The notes under the pieces: generated by a model | Told to the model about the DNA's origin: nothing | The model's input: the letters and a program-made list of their open reading frames with translations, nothing else | The model's database searches: none | Program-made: the position numbers and the translations under genes | Shown: positions 21,895-34,291 of the stretch, piece after piece | Layout: every line of letters starts with the position of its first letter | How positions within the stretch are numbered: position 1 is the first letter of the stretch | From: Condylostoma magnum | Lineage: Eukaryota > Ciliophora > Heterotrichea > Heterotrichida > Condylostomatidae | DNA: 64,000 bases | Assembly (NCBI GenBank): GCA_920105805.1 | Contig: CAKKTI010000013.1 | Location: 1 to 64,000 of the forward strand | Direction: 5' to 3'

Positions 21895-23754
21895 CTAAAT
21901 TAGATTAGAAGCTTTTTCTATCATTTCTATAAGTGTTTCACTAGTCGGAATATACTGAAATGATGGGAATGGTTTTAGATGCACTTTTTCACCTCTCTCT
22001 TATTTCATTCTTATATAATTTGGTATAGAATTACCAATTAACCGCATATTTGCGTTAGAGTCCGTATATTCCTTTATACGCACTTGGAATCGCTTTTTTT
22101 GTAGTTAAAAATATTCCACTATTACTTCCTCTCTAGCTATTTGAGATATTCTTGTATATTTTTAAATTTATATACGTTATACTCTCTTTTTAGATTTTGC
22201 TTGGGAGTACTTAATCTTTTTAAGGTCCTGTATAGTTTATTAGAGCTATTCATCGAATAAATCTCTTACTGTTTGCTTTTTCTAGGCAATTCTTTCCTGG
22301 TATAATTTAAAGGAATTTTAAATAAAGTTGAGATATCGATAAAATCGGATAAAGCAATGAGGTACAACCAACTCTTGACTGCTTGATTTAATTATATCAA
22401 TTAGAATAGCTTTTGTTTGACTTTGAATACTTTGATAGTAGTTTAAGCCGTAAAATAGCATTAAATTTCTCGCTCTAGCTTTGATCGAATCTTGAATGCT
22501 CATATAGTTTAAGCATCTTTTGTAAATCTACTGGATCTTATATACTGATACACTTAAAGCTATTCTTTGTAAAAACTAGTTTTTATGTAAAATTCAAAGT
22601 TTAGAGTAGTATTTAGAATATTTCCACATATAAATAAGTTTTAGCCACCTTTTCTACCGATTCTGTAATTTTTTATGCTTTTTCTAGTATAGATCAAGTT
22701 AAAGCTTCTCCTTGATTAATTCGTCTCTCTTATTTATCTTTTTTAGTTTTTCTTATTATTAAGTCTGTAATAGACACTTTTTTCTTTCAGCTATTAACTT
22801 TCTTTTAGTTTCAACCTATATGTACTTTTTAATTCTTTATTTTTTGCATATTTTAGGCGATAATATTTTCTTATTCTAACTTATAAAATTTTACTCCCTT
22901 GCTAATTTGAGAACTTAAGTTCTCCGTGTATTCATTATATTATCTACTCTTTATATAAACTATTTCTTAAGTTCATCATCTTTTTTAAGTTATTCTAAGT
23001 ATATCATTGAGGAAGTTTGAGCTATGTTTGTCTTTAGTATCGTCTGCATATTAATTTCAATTTTCATCCTTCCAAAATTAGCTAAAATAGTAAAAATAGT
23101 ATCATCAAATGCCTTTAATCCTATGTAAATATATTCAGAACTAAACCTAGTTCCAGTTTGATAAATTTCAAAGTAATCTTGTTTAAATGCCTATTCATAT
23201 AAATCAGGATTCGGCTCTTATAGTACAAAGGAAATAAAGCTTACCAGCTTTCCTTTCACTTTATTTATCTATATTCTCAATGGTTATTATTTATCTTTAG
23301 AGTAAATTCTTAGATATTAGATATCATCTTACTGTAACATACATTCTAGTACTTTATTTTCTCTTAAAACCACTTTTCTATGAGACATGCTTTTATTTTG
23401 AGCTATATTATCCAATCTGTCCATTAATTTAATAAATTAATTTGATGAAGGAATCTACAGCTTTTAGTTCAGAGGACTTAGCAATGTAGAAGTCAAAGGA
23501 CTTGCATCTGCATCAAAGTCTTTAAAATCTCTTTACCTTCTGCCTAGCTTATTATTTTCCTCTTAAGTAAACTAGCTAATTTATCTGGTTTAAGGCCTTC
23601 TATTACTTAATTTTGTGTTGATTTGCAATGTTCTATATTAGGTGATATCTTTTCTATGCTTCGGGAGGAATTATCTGCCGCTTTGGTATAGATTTGAAGT
23701 AGATTGCGTTTATCCAGTCAAAGGCCTTTACTCAAAATCCCTATATTTATTCAT
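21895..23754 (-). CDS. IQ-motif coiled-coil protein
   Basis: 619 residues from ATG 23754 to TAG 21895. A Ser/Thr/Gln-rich N terminus (MNKYRDFEQRPLTGQTQST) leads to a long helical, Lys/Glu/Gln-rich coiled coil and a region with IQ-like motifs (YKIQQIYKRCLNY, SIQDSIKARARNLM). IQ motifs bind calmodulin or centrin, so a cytoskeletal or basal-body role is likely. Its ATG lies inside the last codons of the upstream TTLL gene (8-nt overlap). Its TAG is in frame with the next gene's ATG 6 bp on, so a single 1,239-residue protein with the PX gene cannot be excluded from sequence. Confidence 0.7.
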
Positions 23755-25639
23755 TAAATGTTACTAAATTACAATCAGAAAAAACTAGCTCGAATTTGTT
23801 CTAAATTGGATGATCTTAAATGTAGCTTGCAAATCGCTTAGTTCTTTAAGGAGGAAACATTGAATCTAAGACTATCACAAATGCATTATTCAGCATATTT
23901 GGAATAATTCTTGCTAAATGGGCCGATGATAACTCTAAACAAGGGTTACTATTTGCTTCTATTAATCACACTTTAAAATTGTCATCTATCATTATATCAA
24001 AACCGTAGATCTCAAAGCAGTTTTTACGCCTTTTTGGATCGACTTTATTAGCAACTGCGTTGTATATTTGGGTAATTTAAGTTTTGATATCTTGCTGAAT
24101 TTAGTCGAAATCTGATTCAGGGTAGTTTTATATGAGATATTTTTAAAACTCACCGTATGAGATCTTATTTCCTCGTTCAAATTTGCCATAGGCTTCACCA
24201 TTCTTCTGTATTGCGTCGTTGGTTAAGTGAATGTAACGATTTGATATATTTTTTAGAGAGAATTCTTAAGAGCTTGTTCTAATATAGCCTTCATTATAGT
24301 AGTAGCCGTGAATTATTCCATTAATGCAAGTTAACATGCCAAAAACACGTATATCAAACTTTCTTTTGTTTATTAACAGGGGATTTTGTATATATTATTG
24401 GATAATGTAAGTATGCTTGTTATATGCCATAGAGGATTATTTTAGAAATTAAGTAATTTCTTATAATCTTTGATAAATTCTAATGCCTCTGCCTCTATTA
24501 GAATTCTCTCCAGGTTTTATTATTCATATTGAATCGTTTAGACTTTTGAATTATTCAGAAAATTGCAAAAATTCTGGAGAGTTGACTCCATCTTTTATAT
24601 GAAAAGTTAAAGGTATGTGTTAAAATATATCAGTACTAATTTGCATATAATATTTCTTCATGTTATTAAAAAGTCCTTTCTTACTGCTTAAAACAGAACT
24701 GTTGATAAACTTGTTACAGATCTTTTATTTTTCAGGTTTTAGGGTTTTACTGTTTCTTATAACGAAAAAATGCTCACATAACAGAATTAAATCAACTCCT
24801 AATTATTTCATGGTTTATAATCACTGTTGTTGTTTGATTCTTGACCTAAATTTATTCAAAGTATAATTGGACAATGTGTCTTATCTAGGCTTACATGGTC
24901 TTAGATGCTCTAGGGTTCTTTTTCTTTTAGTTTGGCTTCAAATGAAATTAGCTTTATTAATGTTTTTTGTAGGCTTCCATCAATACCTATTTTTCATTAT
25001 ATAGTGGATTATCTGAGAATTGTTACCTGATCCTATAAAATACTTATAGAATACTCTATCCTTAGGCTTAGGCTTATACCCACAGCTTTTTCTTAATTAC
25101 TTCATGAATTCCACTGTTATTATTTCTTTTCCATTTAGCAAAGGCTCTAATGTTACATTTACAATCCTTCTCTTGTTCTAAGGAATTCTATGATAAGAAG
25201 CATTGTTAGATTTTCATCTACTCTTTAAGTCTATATGGTAGTTCTTAAGTTGAGGGTTTCCTGGACTTATTCCTTCTATTTTAAAAATCTGATTAATATT
25301 CTTTAAATTAGAACTTTATCTCTTATTCATCAGTGCAAGACGCATTTAAGTCTCACTAATTGATTTATTTTAACAGAGTCTATCTCTACTTGTAGGACAA
25401 TCTAATAAAAATTCAGAGTCATTGAAATTAGGACTAATATAAGGTAAATTTTAAAACGAATTATAGCTACTTAGTGTAGATTTCTATTCCTCGATTTTAG
25501 ATTTATTAACAGGAATTAACTAAGTGCTATCTAAATAGTTATTAGAAAGTAGGACTTTTTACCCTAGTCTTTTTTAAGCAAGATAAGTAGAAACAGAGGG
25601 ATTTGTGTATTTTCTTATAGGTAATCTTTCATTTTCCAT
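23747..25639 (-). CDS. TTLL: Tubulin-tyrosine-ligase-like protein (polyglutamylase type)
   Basis: 630 residues in one frame from ATG 25639 to TAA 23747. The ATP-grasp TTL core starts near residue 205 (YYKYFIGSGNN-like entry, then NKANFIWSQTKRK). WIIKPGENSNRGRGI is the nucleotide-binding loop, then KRKFDIRVFGM, NRYIHLTNDAIQ and FEIYGFDIMIDD, with WLIEANSNPCLE holding the metal ligands. TTLL enzymes add glutamate or glycine chains to tubulin in cilia and cortical microtubules. The Trp in WIIKP is TGA-coded and conserved, supporting TGA = Trp. First gene of the minus array; the start is shared with a divergent EF-hand gene across 197 bp. Confidence 0.93.
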
Positions 25640-25836
25640 TTTTAATATATATAATGTAAGGAAAAATTAGCTAACCTGGCTTTGATAAAGGAGTCTGGTA
25701 AAATAAATTAATATAAGATTTAATCATAGAATCTCCTTCATATATTCTATAAAGCTATACATCCCTTGGAATCTAAATATTTTCGAAAAAAGAAAAAGTA
25801 ATGCTGAAATAACTTGCTTTGCTTTACAAAAAAGCT
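25640..25836. promoter_or_regulatory. Divergent promoter interval, TTLL / EF-hand
   Basis: 197 bp of AT-rich DNA between opposite start codons, the widest spacer in this block. Both neighbours look cytoskeletal, so shared control is plausible. No specific motif was seen. Confidence 0.35.
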
Positions 25837-27273
25837 ATGAAAATTGTAATAAAGGGATCATAATGGAAAAACTTATTATAAGATTCGAATGAAAATCCTT
25901 AATTTCCTTAAAAGGTGGGATCCCCTGGATCTTCTGAAACAGATTATACAAGAAATAGAGTTCTTTTAAATTAAGACGAAAATATTATCTCGTAGATTAT
26001 AAACACTTTGCAGTAAAAGGGACTTAATTTTGAGACGTGCTTTAAAAAATTTGATACATAAGATTCTGGTAGTATAAAATGTGATGAGTTTTGTGATTAT
26101 TTAATTTCTCTTGGTATAAGCGCATCTATTGCCGTAAGATTCGGGATTATTATTGATGAAAATTGTACAAATAACATAAGTTTCAATGAGTTTTGTGAAA
26201 TTCTAAATTATTATAATATCTCGGCTCATTTTAACATGTAATTTTCATACAAGGATGTAAATAGTATTATGTTTAGATTAGGGTAATAATTAGACCAAAG
26301 ATAAGTTGCTCCTAATCAATTTATGAAGAATTTTAACAGTGAGTTGATTATCCTAGTACATGATTTCAGTTAGATTTTACAATAGTGAGGTTTCACATAA
26401 AGGGAAATTTAAATCTTAGTATAAGTACTCGATTCTGGATAAGTAGGAGAAATTGATTATGAAGACTTGCTCAAGTGTCTTAGAAGAGCTCTTAAAATCT
26501 TCAAAACTTAAAACTAGGAAATTGATTCCTATGAATCTGATAAAAGTTTAGTTGATATGCTAGGCCAATTCGCTAAGCAAAGAATAAAAAGGTTTGGGAA
26601 CAAATAGATAGTTCAAAGATAGTAAAGTGAGCCTATTATTAAGATTAAGAGTTAACCTTAGAATATCAAATAGCAAATTTAGAAGCAAAAGTAAATGAAA
26701 AGCTGGATAATTAAAAAGTTAAACAAATTTTTGAAAGAAAGATAGTTGTCTTATAGTGATATATACAGATTCACTGATACGTCAAGATCAGGTAAAATTT
26801 CGCTTAATTAGTTGAAGAAGGCTATTAAGAAACTATTTCCTGATATACAGAAGGATTTAATTACAAACCTACATATTATTCTAGACAATGATAGAATATC
26901 ATTCGAGAAGTTTCAATAAACCTTTTAGTAAGATAAGCCGCAGAAACTACTAAAACAGCATCTAAAGGAAAACTACCAGGATCCAATTAATGCCTTCAAA
27001 AGTTTTAAAAGCCAAGGATATATAACAAGATAACAATTAAAAAGAACAATCAAGAGATAAAATTCAGAACTTATATACCAAAAAGCAATCGATAAAGTTT
27101 TTCAGTAGAATAAAATAATAACAAAAGACGATTTCATAAGAAAATTAGAGCTGACTGATATTTCAGATATTCCTCAATGTAAATAAAAAGCAGTAACTCC
27201 AAAATCCTAATGAAGATACAGATCACCCAAATTATCTCCAGAGCCTGCCTTTATCTCAAGAGTACATAAATAA
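25837..27273 (+). CDS. EF-hand protein
   Basis: 478 residues from ATG 25837 to a TAA-TAA pair at 27271. EF-hand-like loops: KKFDTQDSGSIKCDEF (about residues 72-87), VQVLDSGQVGEIDYEDL (about 195) and RFTDTSRSGKISLNQL (about 310). Only some loop ligands are canonical, so not all may bind calcium. The C-terminal third is basic and helical. A cytoskeletal calcium-sensor role is inferred from domain and neighbourhood. One TGA near the 3' end is read as Trp before a Ser/Pro-rich tail. Confidence 0.82.
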
Positions 27274-27298
27274 TAATGTTATAATTAACTTAAATATA

Positions 27299-27850
27299 AT
27301 GGATTACTTCTATATACAAAAGGCTGCTGATAAATTTTACTAATAAGATATCACTACTAAGTCTTATGTTTACTAAATTGAGTTTTATAGAGATAAAGCT
27401 AATTATTGGTAAAACAAATATTAATAGAAATTCAAGCAGACTGAAAAATCATAATTTGAAACAGAGTATAAAGACCTTTAGATTACTGAATTAACTAATG
27501 CACTTAACTCTTTAAGGAAAGAAAAGGACTAATTATAATAGTAAAATGACATATTAAAGTAGCATTTAGAGGATTAATCTATTCATTAGAAAGTGACGCG
27601 CTAGTAGTATGATATAGATTATTTCTAAGGTCAGATTTAAATATAATAATAGTAATTAAGTTATTTTAGAGAATAGATAAATTAGTTAAATGCCTAAATA
27701 TAAGATAAAAATTAGTAAATTGCTATAAGAGACAATGAACTTAATTTTTTATCGGAAAAATACCACGATTTAACTCGGTAGAAGTAGCTTTCATTACCAA
27801 ATAAGAGGTCATCTTCAACTTATAGAAACTTTTTTTTCCAGTCGAAGTAA
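27299..27850 (+). CDS. Short coiled-coil protein
   Basis: 183 residues starting 25 bp after the EF-hand gene's first stop. Composition is Gln/Lys/Glu/Asn with heptad character (ITELTNALNSLRKEKDQLQ, QINQLNAQIQDKNQQIAIRD). A very large share of its Gln is TAA/TAG-coded. The end is placed at TAA 27848, because the next 150 bp read as low-complexity hydrophobic sequence before a new ATG at 28007 in the same frame. If that TAA is sense, this is the N terminus of the next protein. Confidence 0.55.
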
Positions 27851-28006
27851 CTTAACTAATTTAAGCATTCTTTTATGTGGTTAATCATTTTAGTACACTT
27901 TATATATTCATAATATAAATTATCTTCGAATTCATTATATCTACTAAAGCAGCATAATAACTGCATTACTTATATCAAATTACACATAAACAATTTAATC
28001 AATAAA

Positions 28007-31000
28007 ATGATAAGTCCGAAATATTAATCTTTAGATACTTTAAAGCCCTTAAGGCATATGCCTTGGAAAAATAAAAGGCTTAAAAAGTACAATTGAGAAC
28101 TAATTTAAAGCAAACAAGATGATTACTAATTTAATATCGATATCAGAAAGCCTTACACAGTAAGAAACAAAAAAGAAATGAACTCCTAGCCCCATTACCC
28201 GCATATAAAGCTGCCTCTTATAAAAGACAGAATTATTCTGGATAAGTCAACAGCTAAAAATAGAGTTCCAAGCAAGGCTACACATAGTCGTGCTAAATTA
28301 AGTTAAGAATAGATCCTTTAAACTGATTTTAACAGTTTTAAAGTAGAAAAAGTAAGAGAAAGAGTGAAATCTATTCCAAACCTTAAAATTCGTAGTAATC
28401 CCTCAGATATACTAAGATTCAACTATCATTATGCATCTCCTAGAATCTAAAAGAAAAATATTATGAACAAGCTTTAAATTGTAGAAGCACCTGATTATAA
28501 AGCTAAAGAAATATACAGAGAAGTGCAATTGCCTATTAGAGAGCCAAAACCAGTTAAAAAAGTAGATTGAATAAAATTAACAAAAATCCAATTAGCAAAG
28601 ATTTTTCTATTGCATGCTTAAAATTACTAAAAAACACTTTAAAAGTAAAATTCAATTACATCATTACTTGATGATTTAAGTTTTAAAGTTGATACCATAA
28701 GTAGGGATATTTTATCACAGGAAAACTTTAGTAATAACTCTTCGGCTGAATAATACTTTTAGGAGTTAAATTGTTCAGGTATCTCACTAGCATATGTTAA
28801 AAGCGAAATTAGTTTATTTAATAATGATGTGTTTACTGATAACATATAAACTAAAGAATCTGAAGAATAGTCAATTCTAGCATAATATAGTGCTTTGCCC
28901 ACTTAAAAATTCAATATATCTTTAGAGTAGGTAGAAATGAGTAGCTAATAAAGCTAAGATAATGAATTAATACATATTAGTAAGTCAGACAATTAAGAGA
29001 AAGATAATATATTGGATGAAAGAGACCATATACTTGAGGAAAAGAACGACAGTATACCTACCATTGTAGAAAATGATAACTAAAAAGTTTAAGAGAGTAT
29101 TAAATAGATGCCTCTGCAAGTATCAATAGAATACAGTGAATCTTATAATAATTAAGTAATAGAGCCTGTTTAGAAGTATAAAATCTTAATTAAACCAAAT
29201 CAACTATTACTATTTATTTGTGATAAAATATAACATCAAAACTCTCCAGAAGTTTACTCCAAGAGAGTTAAATTCTCTCCTAATCAGCATATCTCGGCAG
29301 GAATCTACTAAATTGTAAGAGATCCACCAACACCCAGGCAGCCTGAGGAACAAAAAGGGAATGAAAGTGATAAATCCATTTCTAGTGGCTTTACAAGCTT
29401 AGAGTAGGATGAAAGTAATTACGACTAATTTTACGACACCTTATAAGAATATTCTGCAGATACTGATGATAACATAATCACTCCTATACCAGTTTAATAA
29501 TAAATACAAGAAGAGCAGAAGCAGGATATCCTCCAGTAAGATAAGTCTATTCAATTATAACCCATAAAGGTAATTAAAAGTCAAAGCAATACTAGAAAAT
29601 CTAAAAGATAATCACTAACAAAGTAAAAAAGTGCTCCAAGTACTAAAAAACAAAGGACTATTCCTGAATTACAAAAATCAACATCCGTTAGAAAATCTAG
29701 TCATAGAAGAAAGAAGAGCTAGTAAAAAGTAGCTTCCCCTGCTCATATGACTATGCAATAATTTATCGACTAATTATCACCTACATTACTCAATATCATA
29801 AAAGAAAAATTCACAGAAATGCCAACTCTTATAGAAAACAACCCTTCCGACTCTTAATAACCAATTAAGCCAACTTTAAGATAGGCTTCCTAAGAATTTG
29901 TAGAGGATTTATTATCACCTACTAAAAGCGTAAAGTTTAACTTCTAATTGGACTAATCCGTCGATTCTTCACATGCTTAAAGTTAACTATCTAAATCAAT
30001 TAATATTAATTAAAAGAAAAAACTTTAAAGATAAGCCACAGATCTAGATTCTGCAATTAGGGATTAAAAGTAATAAGCATTGAAAAACCGATGAAGACAG
30101 AGATTTTAAGCAAAATAATAGATAGAACAGCCTATTCCTAAATCCTAGGAATTATCAGATAAATCAAATGATAGCTAAACAGAAGAAATTTAAGATGCAG
30201 CATAATAAGATAATTTAGAAACATAATAGGACAAAATTCAATTGATATAATAAGAAATACGGTAAAAACAGCCTATTATAGCTAAAAAGACCAGAAGCAT
30301 GGAACCAATAAGTGCATCTATCTTTACTAAGAAATTAAACTCAAAGGATTTACTCAACAAATATAATAAATAAAGCAAGCAAAGTATAGGAAGTCTGCAG
30401 GATATCGACTCCTTCATAGATAATTACCAATCTTCTAAAAATCTCTTAGATATTCAATAAGAACCCTCAGATAATGAAGACATAACTCCATTAAAAAGAA
30501 ATAAAACAGAATGGGAGGACGTAATGAATTAGGAAGATTTTGATGCAAGGAAGCAGCAATTAGAAGAAGCATACAGACTTATAAAGGAGAAAAAAAGACG
30601 TAAACAAGAAAGAAAGAAAGAATATGAAGAAAAACTAGTTCCTATTCCTCTTCCTACAGACGATACAATTGGATACTATGATAATGCAGAAAATTGTGAT
30701 ACTTAATTACTCAGAATAAAATCACTAAACAACTCAAAATTTAGTTAATTTGCATTTGGATAATCTCCTTCATTCAAATTTTAGTTAGAAGATGAGGATT
30801 ATATAATACAATCAGAATTAGAGTCTTCTTCTGATGAAATCCCAAAACAAGATCCTTAAGAAATTAAACAAAAGTACAAAGAAGAAGAAAATAAGTAAGA
30901 ATATAAAAGGTATATAAAAGGTTAACAATAATTTGTGATTTAAGCAGATGGGGATTACTTGACTCCCTTACAACAACGCTAATAATACGTAAGGAGACTA

Positions 31001-31315
31001 ATAAGAAGAAGAGATCAGCAAGAAGCTCGGATACAACGATAAAACCCAGTAGTTAAAATAGGCGGACGTCCTTGCTTTTCTATGACTAACTTAGATATAT
31101 CAAGAGTTAATAGGTCTACAGTTAGAGAGCAATCCAATTAATCAAATATAGGAGATGTTGTATTGAGCGGAGGAGCTCATAAAGTAGAAGGAGATGATCA
31201 GTACCAAGAAAGGCTCTACTGCAGAATGAAGCATCAGTACAATCTTTCAGCATTAAGTGTATGTGACAATTCTGTTCTAAACTATTCTATTATTCATACA
31301 AGGCAAGATGATTAG
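28007..31315 (+). CDS. Large charged, partly coiled-coil protein of unknown function
   Basis: About 1,102 residues from ATG 28007 to TAG 31313 in one frame. Ser/Lys/Gln-rich low-complexity stretches alternate with short helical blocks. Notable parts are a basic helical segment near residues 860-880 (ARKQQLEEAYRLIKEKKRRK) and a C-terminal YLTPLQQRQQYVRRLIRRR block. It resembles microtubule- or cortex-associated ciliate proteins in composition only. The stop is TAG 31313 or TAA 31322; the second TTLL starts at 31326, so the junction is 1-10 nt. Confidence 0.6.
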
Positions 31316-31325
31316 AAAATTTAAA

Positions 31326-33050
31326 ATGATTTAAAATTTACCTGTTTCTATAAGAGCTAATTAGCATAAACGCTCTTTTTCTTAGATAAAAAGCAGCTAA
31401 TTGACTGAAAATTATAATCAATAAGCTTTTAGAGGAAGAACTAGTTAGAAAGGGGGAAATTCGCCTGATAATGTATTAAGAGTTTATGTAGGAGGGCAAA
31501 GATTCAATCAAAGTTTTATACCTAGAAAGACTCTAAGTGTTCCATGTACTACAAAGAACAGTAATACTCATGTAAGATTTCCAAGTATCGTAAGACCTGT
31601 TCCTTAAAGAAATACACTTAAAAAAGTTGAACTCACAATTGATTATAGAATTGCTATGAGAAATATTAACTGACTATAAAAGGCGTTTTTATGATTCGAC
31701 AATCTGTGATCTTAGATAATTCTTTCAAGCAATGGAGTGCATATCCAAGCTCTAGAGAATCAAGGGTGTAAGTTTAAATACTATATTGGCAAGGGTAATA
31801 ATTCTTCTATTGTTGGTAGAGTAATGAAAAATCGTAAGAATTGAGGTAGGACTTATGATCCTACAGAAGCAAATTTTATATGAACTTAATGAAAGGATAA
31901 GAAATTGATGAATTAGCTGCCTAGAATTCAGCCATTACATGAAGAGGAAAGCACTTAACTTGATATGAGGTGTCCTGTTAGGTTTTTAGATTCTGATAAT
32001 AAATTTAGAGTAGTTAATAACATACAATTAGGGCTGTAGAAAATATACAACTCTGAATAGTATAAAGGACTTTAACAGAGTAATTAAATTATAGCAGCTA
32101 AAACCTAGATTCAGAACAAATTACCGAATAATACACAAATTACAAGCAAAAAGCATCTGTTTTATAATATGATGAGCTTATATAGTAAATAGGATCAGCC
32201 TAAATATGGTATTCCTAAAACATTTCATATAGTAAATGGAGTTTAGGATCCTGTATTTTAAGAAATTGTAGAATATAATGAGAAATACTAATAGAAAAAA
32301 TAGTAAAATTCAATTTGAATAATAAAACCAGGGGAAAACAGCAACCGAGGTAATGGTATTTGTGTTTTAAACTCAATATAAGAAATGGCACAAAAAATTA
32401 GCAGATAAAACCATTCATGAATTGTTTAAAAATACATCAAAAGTCCTTTTCTTGTAAATAAACGTAAATTTGATATAAGATGCTTTGTGTTAATCACTTG
32501 TATCAATGGTATAATTCAAGGATATTTCTATATCGATGGATATCTTAGAACCTGCTCGTGAAAGTATAATCTAGATGATTTATCTAACAAATTTATTCAT
32601 CTAACCAATGATGCTGTATAAAAGTATGGAAAGGACTATGGGAAATCTGAGTCTGGCAATAAATTAGTATATAAGGATTTTCAAAAATATCTTGATAGAA
32701 ATGGAATTCCAGTTAATTTTGAAGCTGAAATTTTACCATAGATGAAGTAAATTATATAGGATAGTATCCTATCTGTTCATGATAAACTAAATCCACGTAT
32801 GCAGGGTCACTGCTTTGAATTAATGGGCTATGATTTTCTTTTAGATAAGAATTTAAGGCCCTGACTTTTAGAGGTGAATACAAATCCTTGTCTTGAAATG
32901 TCATGTTCTTATCTAGCTACTTTGATTCCGAATGTGCTTGATAATGCTTTTAGAATAGGACTTGATTCGATTTTCAATAGTCCTCGTATCGGGAATAAGT
33001 TGTTTGAGAATAAGTTTGAGCTAATTTTCAATAGTAATTTAGTAAAGTAG
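31326..33050 (+). CDS. TTLL: Second tubulin-tyrosine-ligase-like protein
   Basis: 574 residues. The core begins KYYIGKGNNSSIVGRVMKNR (about residue 152). WIIKPGENSNRGNGI is the ATP-grasp loop, then VNKRKFDIRCFVLIT, NKFIHLTNDAVQKYG, CFELMGYDFLLD and WLLEVNTNPCLEMS. It is paralogous to the TTLL at 23747: both end with NKFELIF/NKFELVF a few residues before the stop, which places this stop at TAG 33048 rather than at TAG 33069 or the TAA pair at 33147. The Trp of WIIKP, of WLLEV and of FIWTQW are TGA-coded. The 3' end abuts the stop pair of the convergent gene. Confidence 0.93.
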
Positions 33051-33054
33051 TTTA

Positions 33055-33843
33055 TTAATACCAGCTCTTAGTTTATATGTAAGGAAATTAAAATGTTGTA
33101 TTGGATTAATTATCAAGAATATCTTTGGATTTATTATATTTATTTGTAATAATTGCCAATCTCAATAGGTATTAGTGTAAATATCCATGGCTTACAATGA
33201 AATAATGTATTTTAAAAAATGGAGTTTAAGTAATCATAGATGATTTCGTTTACCTTATAATTAAAACTGAATTATCCGTTTCTTAAATCAATTTTGTGTC
33301 GATTAAAATTTATCATGGATTATTTAGAAATCTAAACTAAAGATATTTTGGTCCTGAATTCTAGAGAAAAAAGGGGCCCTTAAAATGCTTAATTTTTGTA
33401 ATTTAACTTCCAAAGATTGTCTTATGTTTTAAATAGTTACATTTTTCGAGTATACTCAACTGAATCAATATTTGATTAATAAAAGGAAATTAGTTTTATC
33501 TAGATATTAATTTAACAAAGTAATAATTTAAATCTATGCCGAATATAATAAGAAAATTACTTAGATATATAAGTAGTGCATGGTTATTTTCCTTCAACTC
33601 TATTGAAGAGAAATCTATACTAAATTTTTAGCTTTATGATAAAATATCAAATAAGCTATATACAACAGAAGATTTTCACCTAAGCTAATTTTTTCACCAA
33701 TTTTTTTTGTGATATATTAAAAAGTATATAACTTCATATTTTTTAAAGACTGAACAGTTTTATCTTAATTAATACAACTAATTATTAGGCTTAGAATTAT
33801 CTAATAAAATGAATTTAACTATGTATATAATGTCAATGATCAT
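33055..33843 (-). CDS. Unknown protein, convergent with TTLL
   Basis: 262 residues from ATG 33843 to a TAA-TAA pair at 33057-33052. The N-terminal 150 residues are hydrophobic and Asn/Lys-rich. The C-terminal 110 are more ordinary (KHFKGPFFLQNSGPKYLQF, TPFFKIHYFIVSHGYLHQYL) and suggest a folded beta-rich domain, faintly like CFAP20/DUF667, without proof. Three Trp are TGA. The plus strand is also open across 33219-33812, so the strand choice rests on composition and the terminal stop pair. Confidence 0.42.
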
Positions 33844-34246
33844 GTTACTACCTACTTACTAATAATTTGATTACCCATTTGAAGGTTGAAATAATAAAAA
33901 TTTCTATCATCAAATTCACTAAAAGCCCAATGCTCATTAGATCTACTGCAATTGAGCATTTTTAGAATGTGAAAATAGCTACACTTATTACCTACATTGA
34001 AATGAAGCATCCCCATAGAATAATAATAACTTTAGTCGATGGCTTCCTGATGCAAATTTAGAATACAAAATAATTTATTTAAGCTATAATGCAAGCAGCT
34101 AAACAGTATAAAAAGTCAAATCCAGTATAAGAATCAAAAACTTAATCATTATAATCTTCATCCTCATTAATAATTCAATAAAGTCATATCACTAAATTAC
34201 TGCTAATTACTATATTAGTCCACACTACATAGTATCTTCTAATTAA
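33809..34246 (+). CDS. Putative small secreted or membrane protein
   Basis: About 145 residues. A Met-rich hydrophobic start (MYIMSMIMLLPTY; possible starts at 33809, 33821, 33830, 33836 and 33842) could be a signal peptide. A Trp/Cys/Asn-rich stretch follows (QFDYPFEGWNNKNF, YCNWAFLECENSY) and a hydrophobic segment near the end (NLIIIIFILINN). All three Trp are TGA at sensible places. The stop is TAA 34244 or TAA 34253; the gene is convergent with the giant surface gene. Its start region overlaps the opposite start at 33843. Confidence 0.38.
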
Positions 34247-34291
34247 TTAAGGTAAATTTTATAAAGTAAAAATACCTAAAATTTTATTATT

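Noticed and set aside
24660-24866. 68-codon plus-strand ORF
   Set aside because: It lies opposite the TTL core of the TTLL gene and has no independent support.
33219-33812. Plus-strand ORF of 197 codons after the second TTLL, ending in an ATGA overlap
   Set aside because: It is open without TGA, but the minus frame has better composition and ends in a stop pair exactly at the TTLL stop; left as an alternative only.
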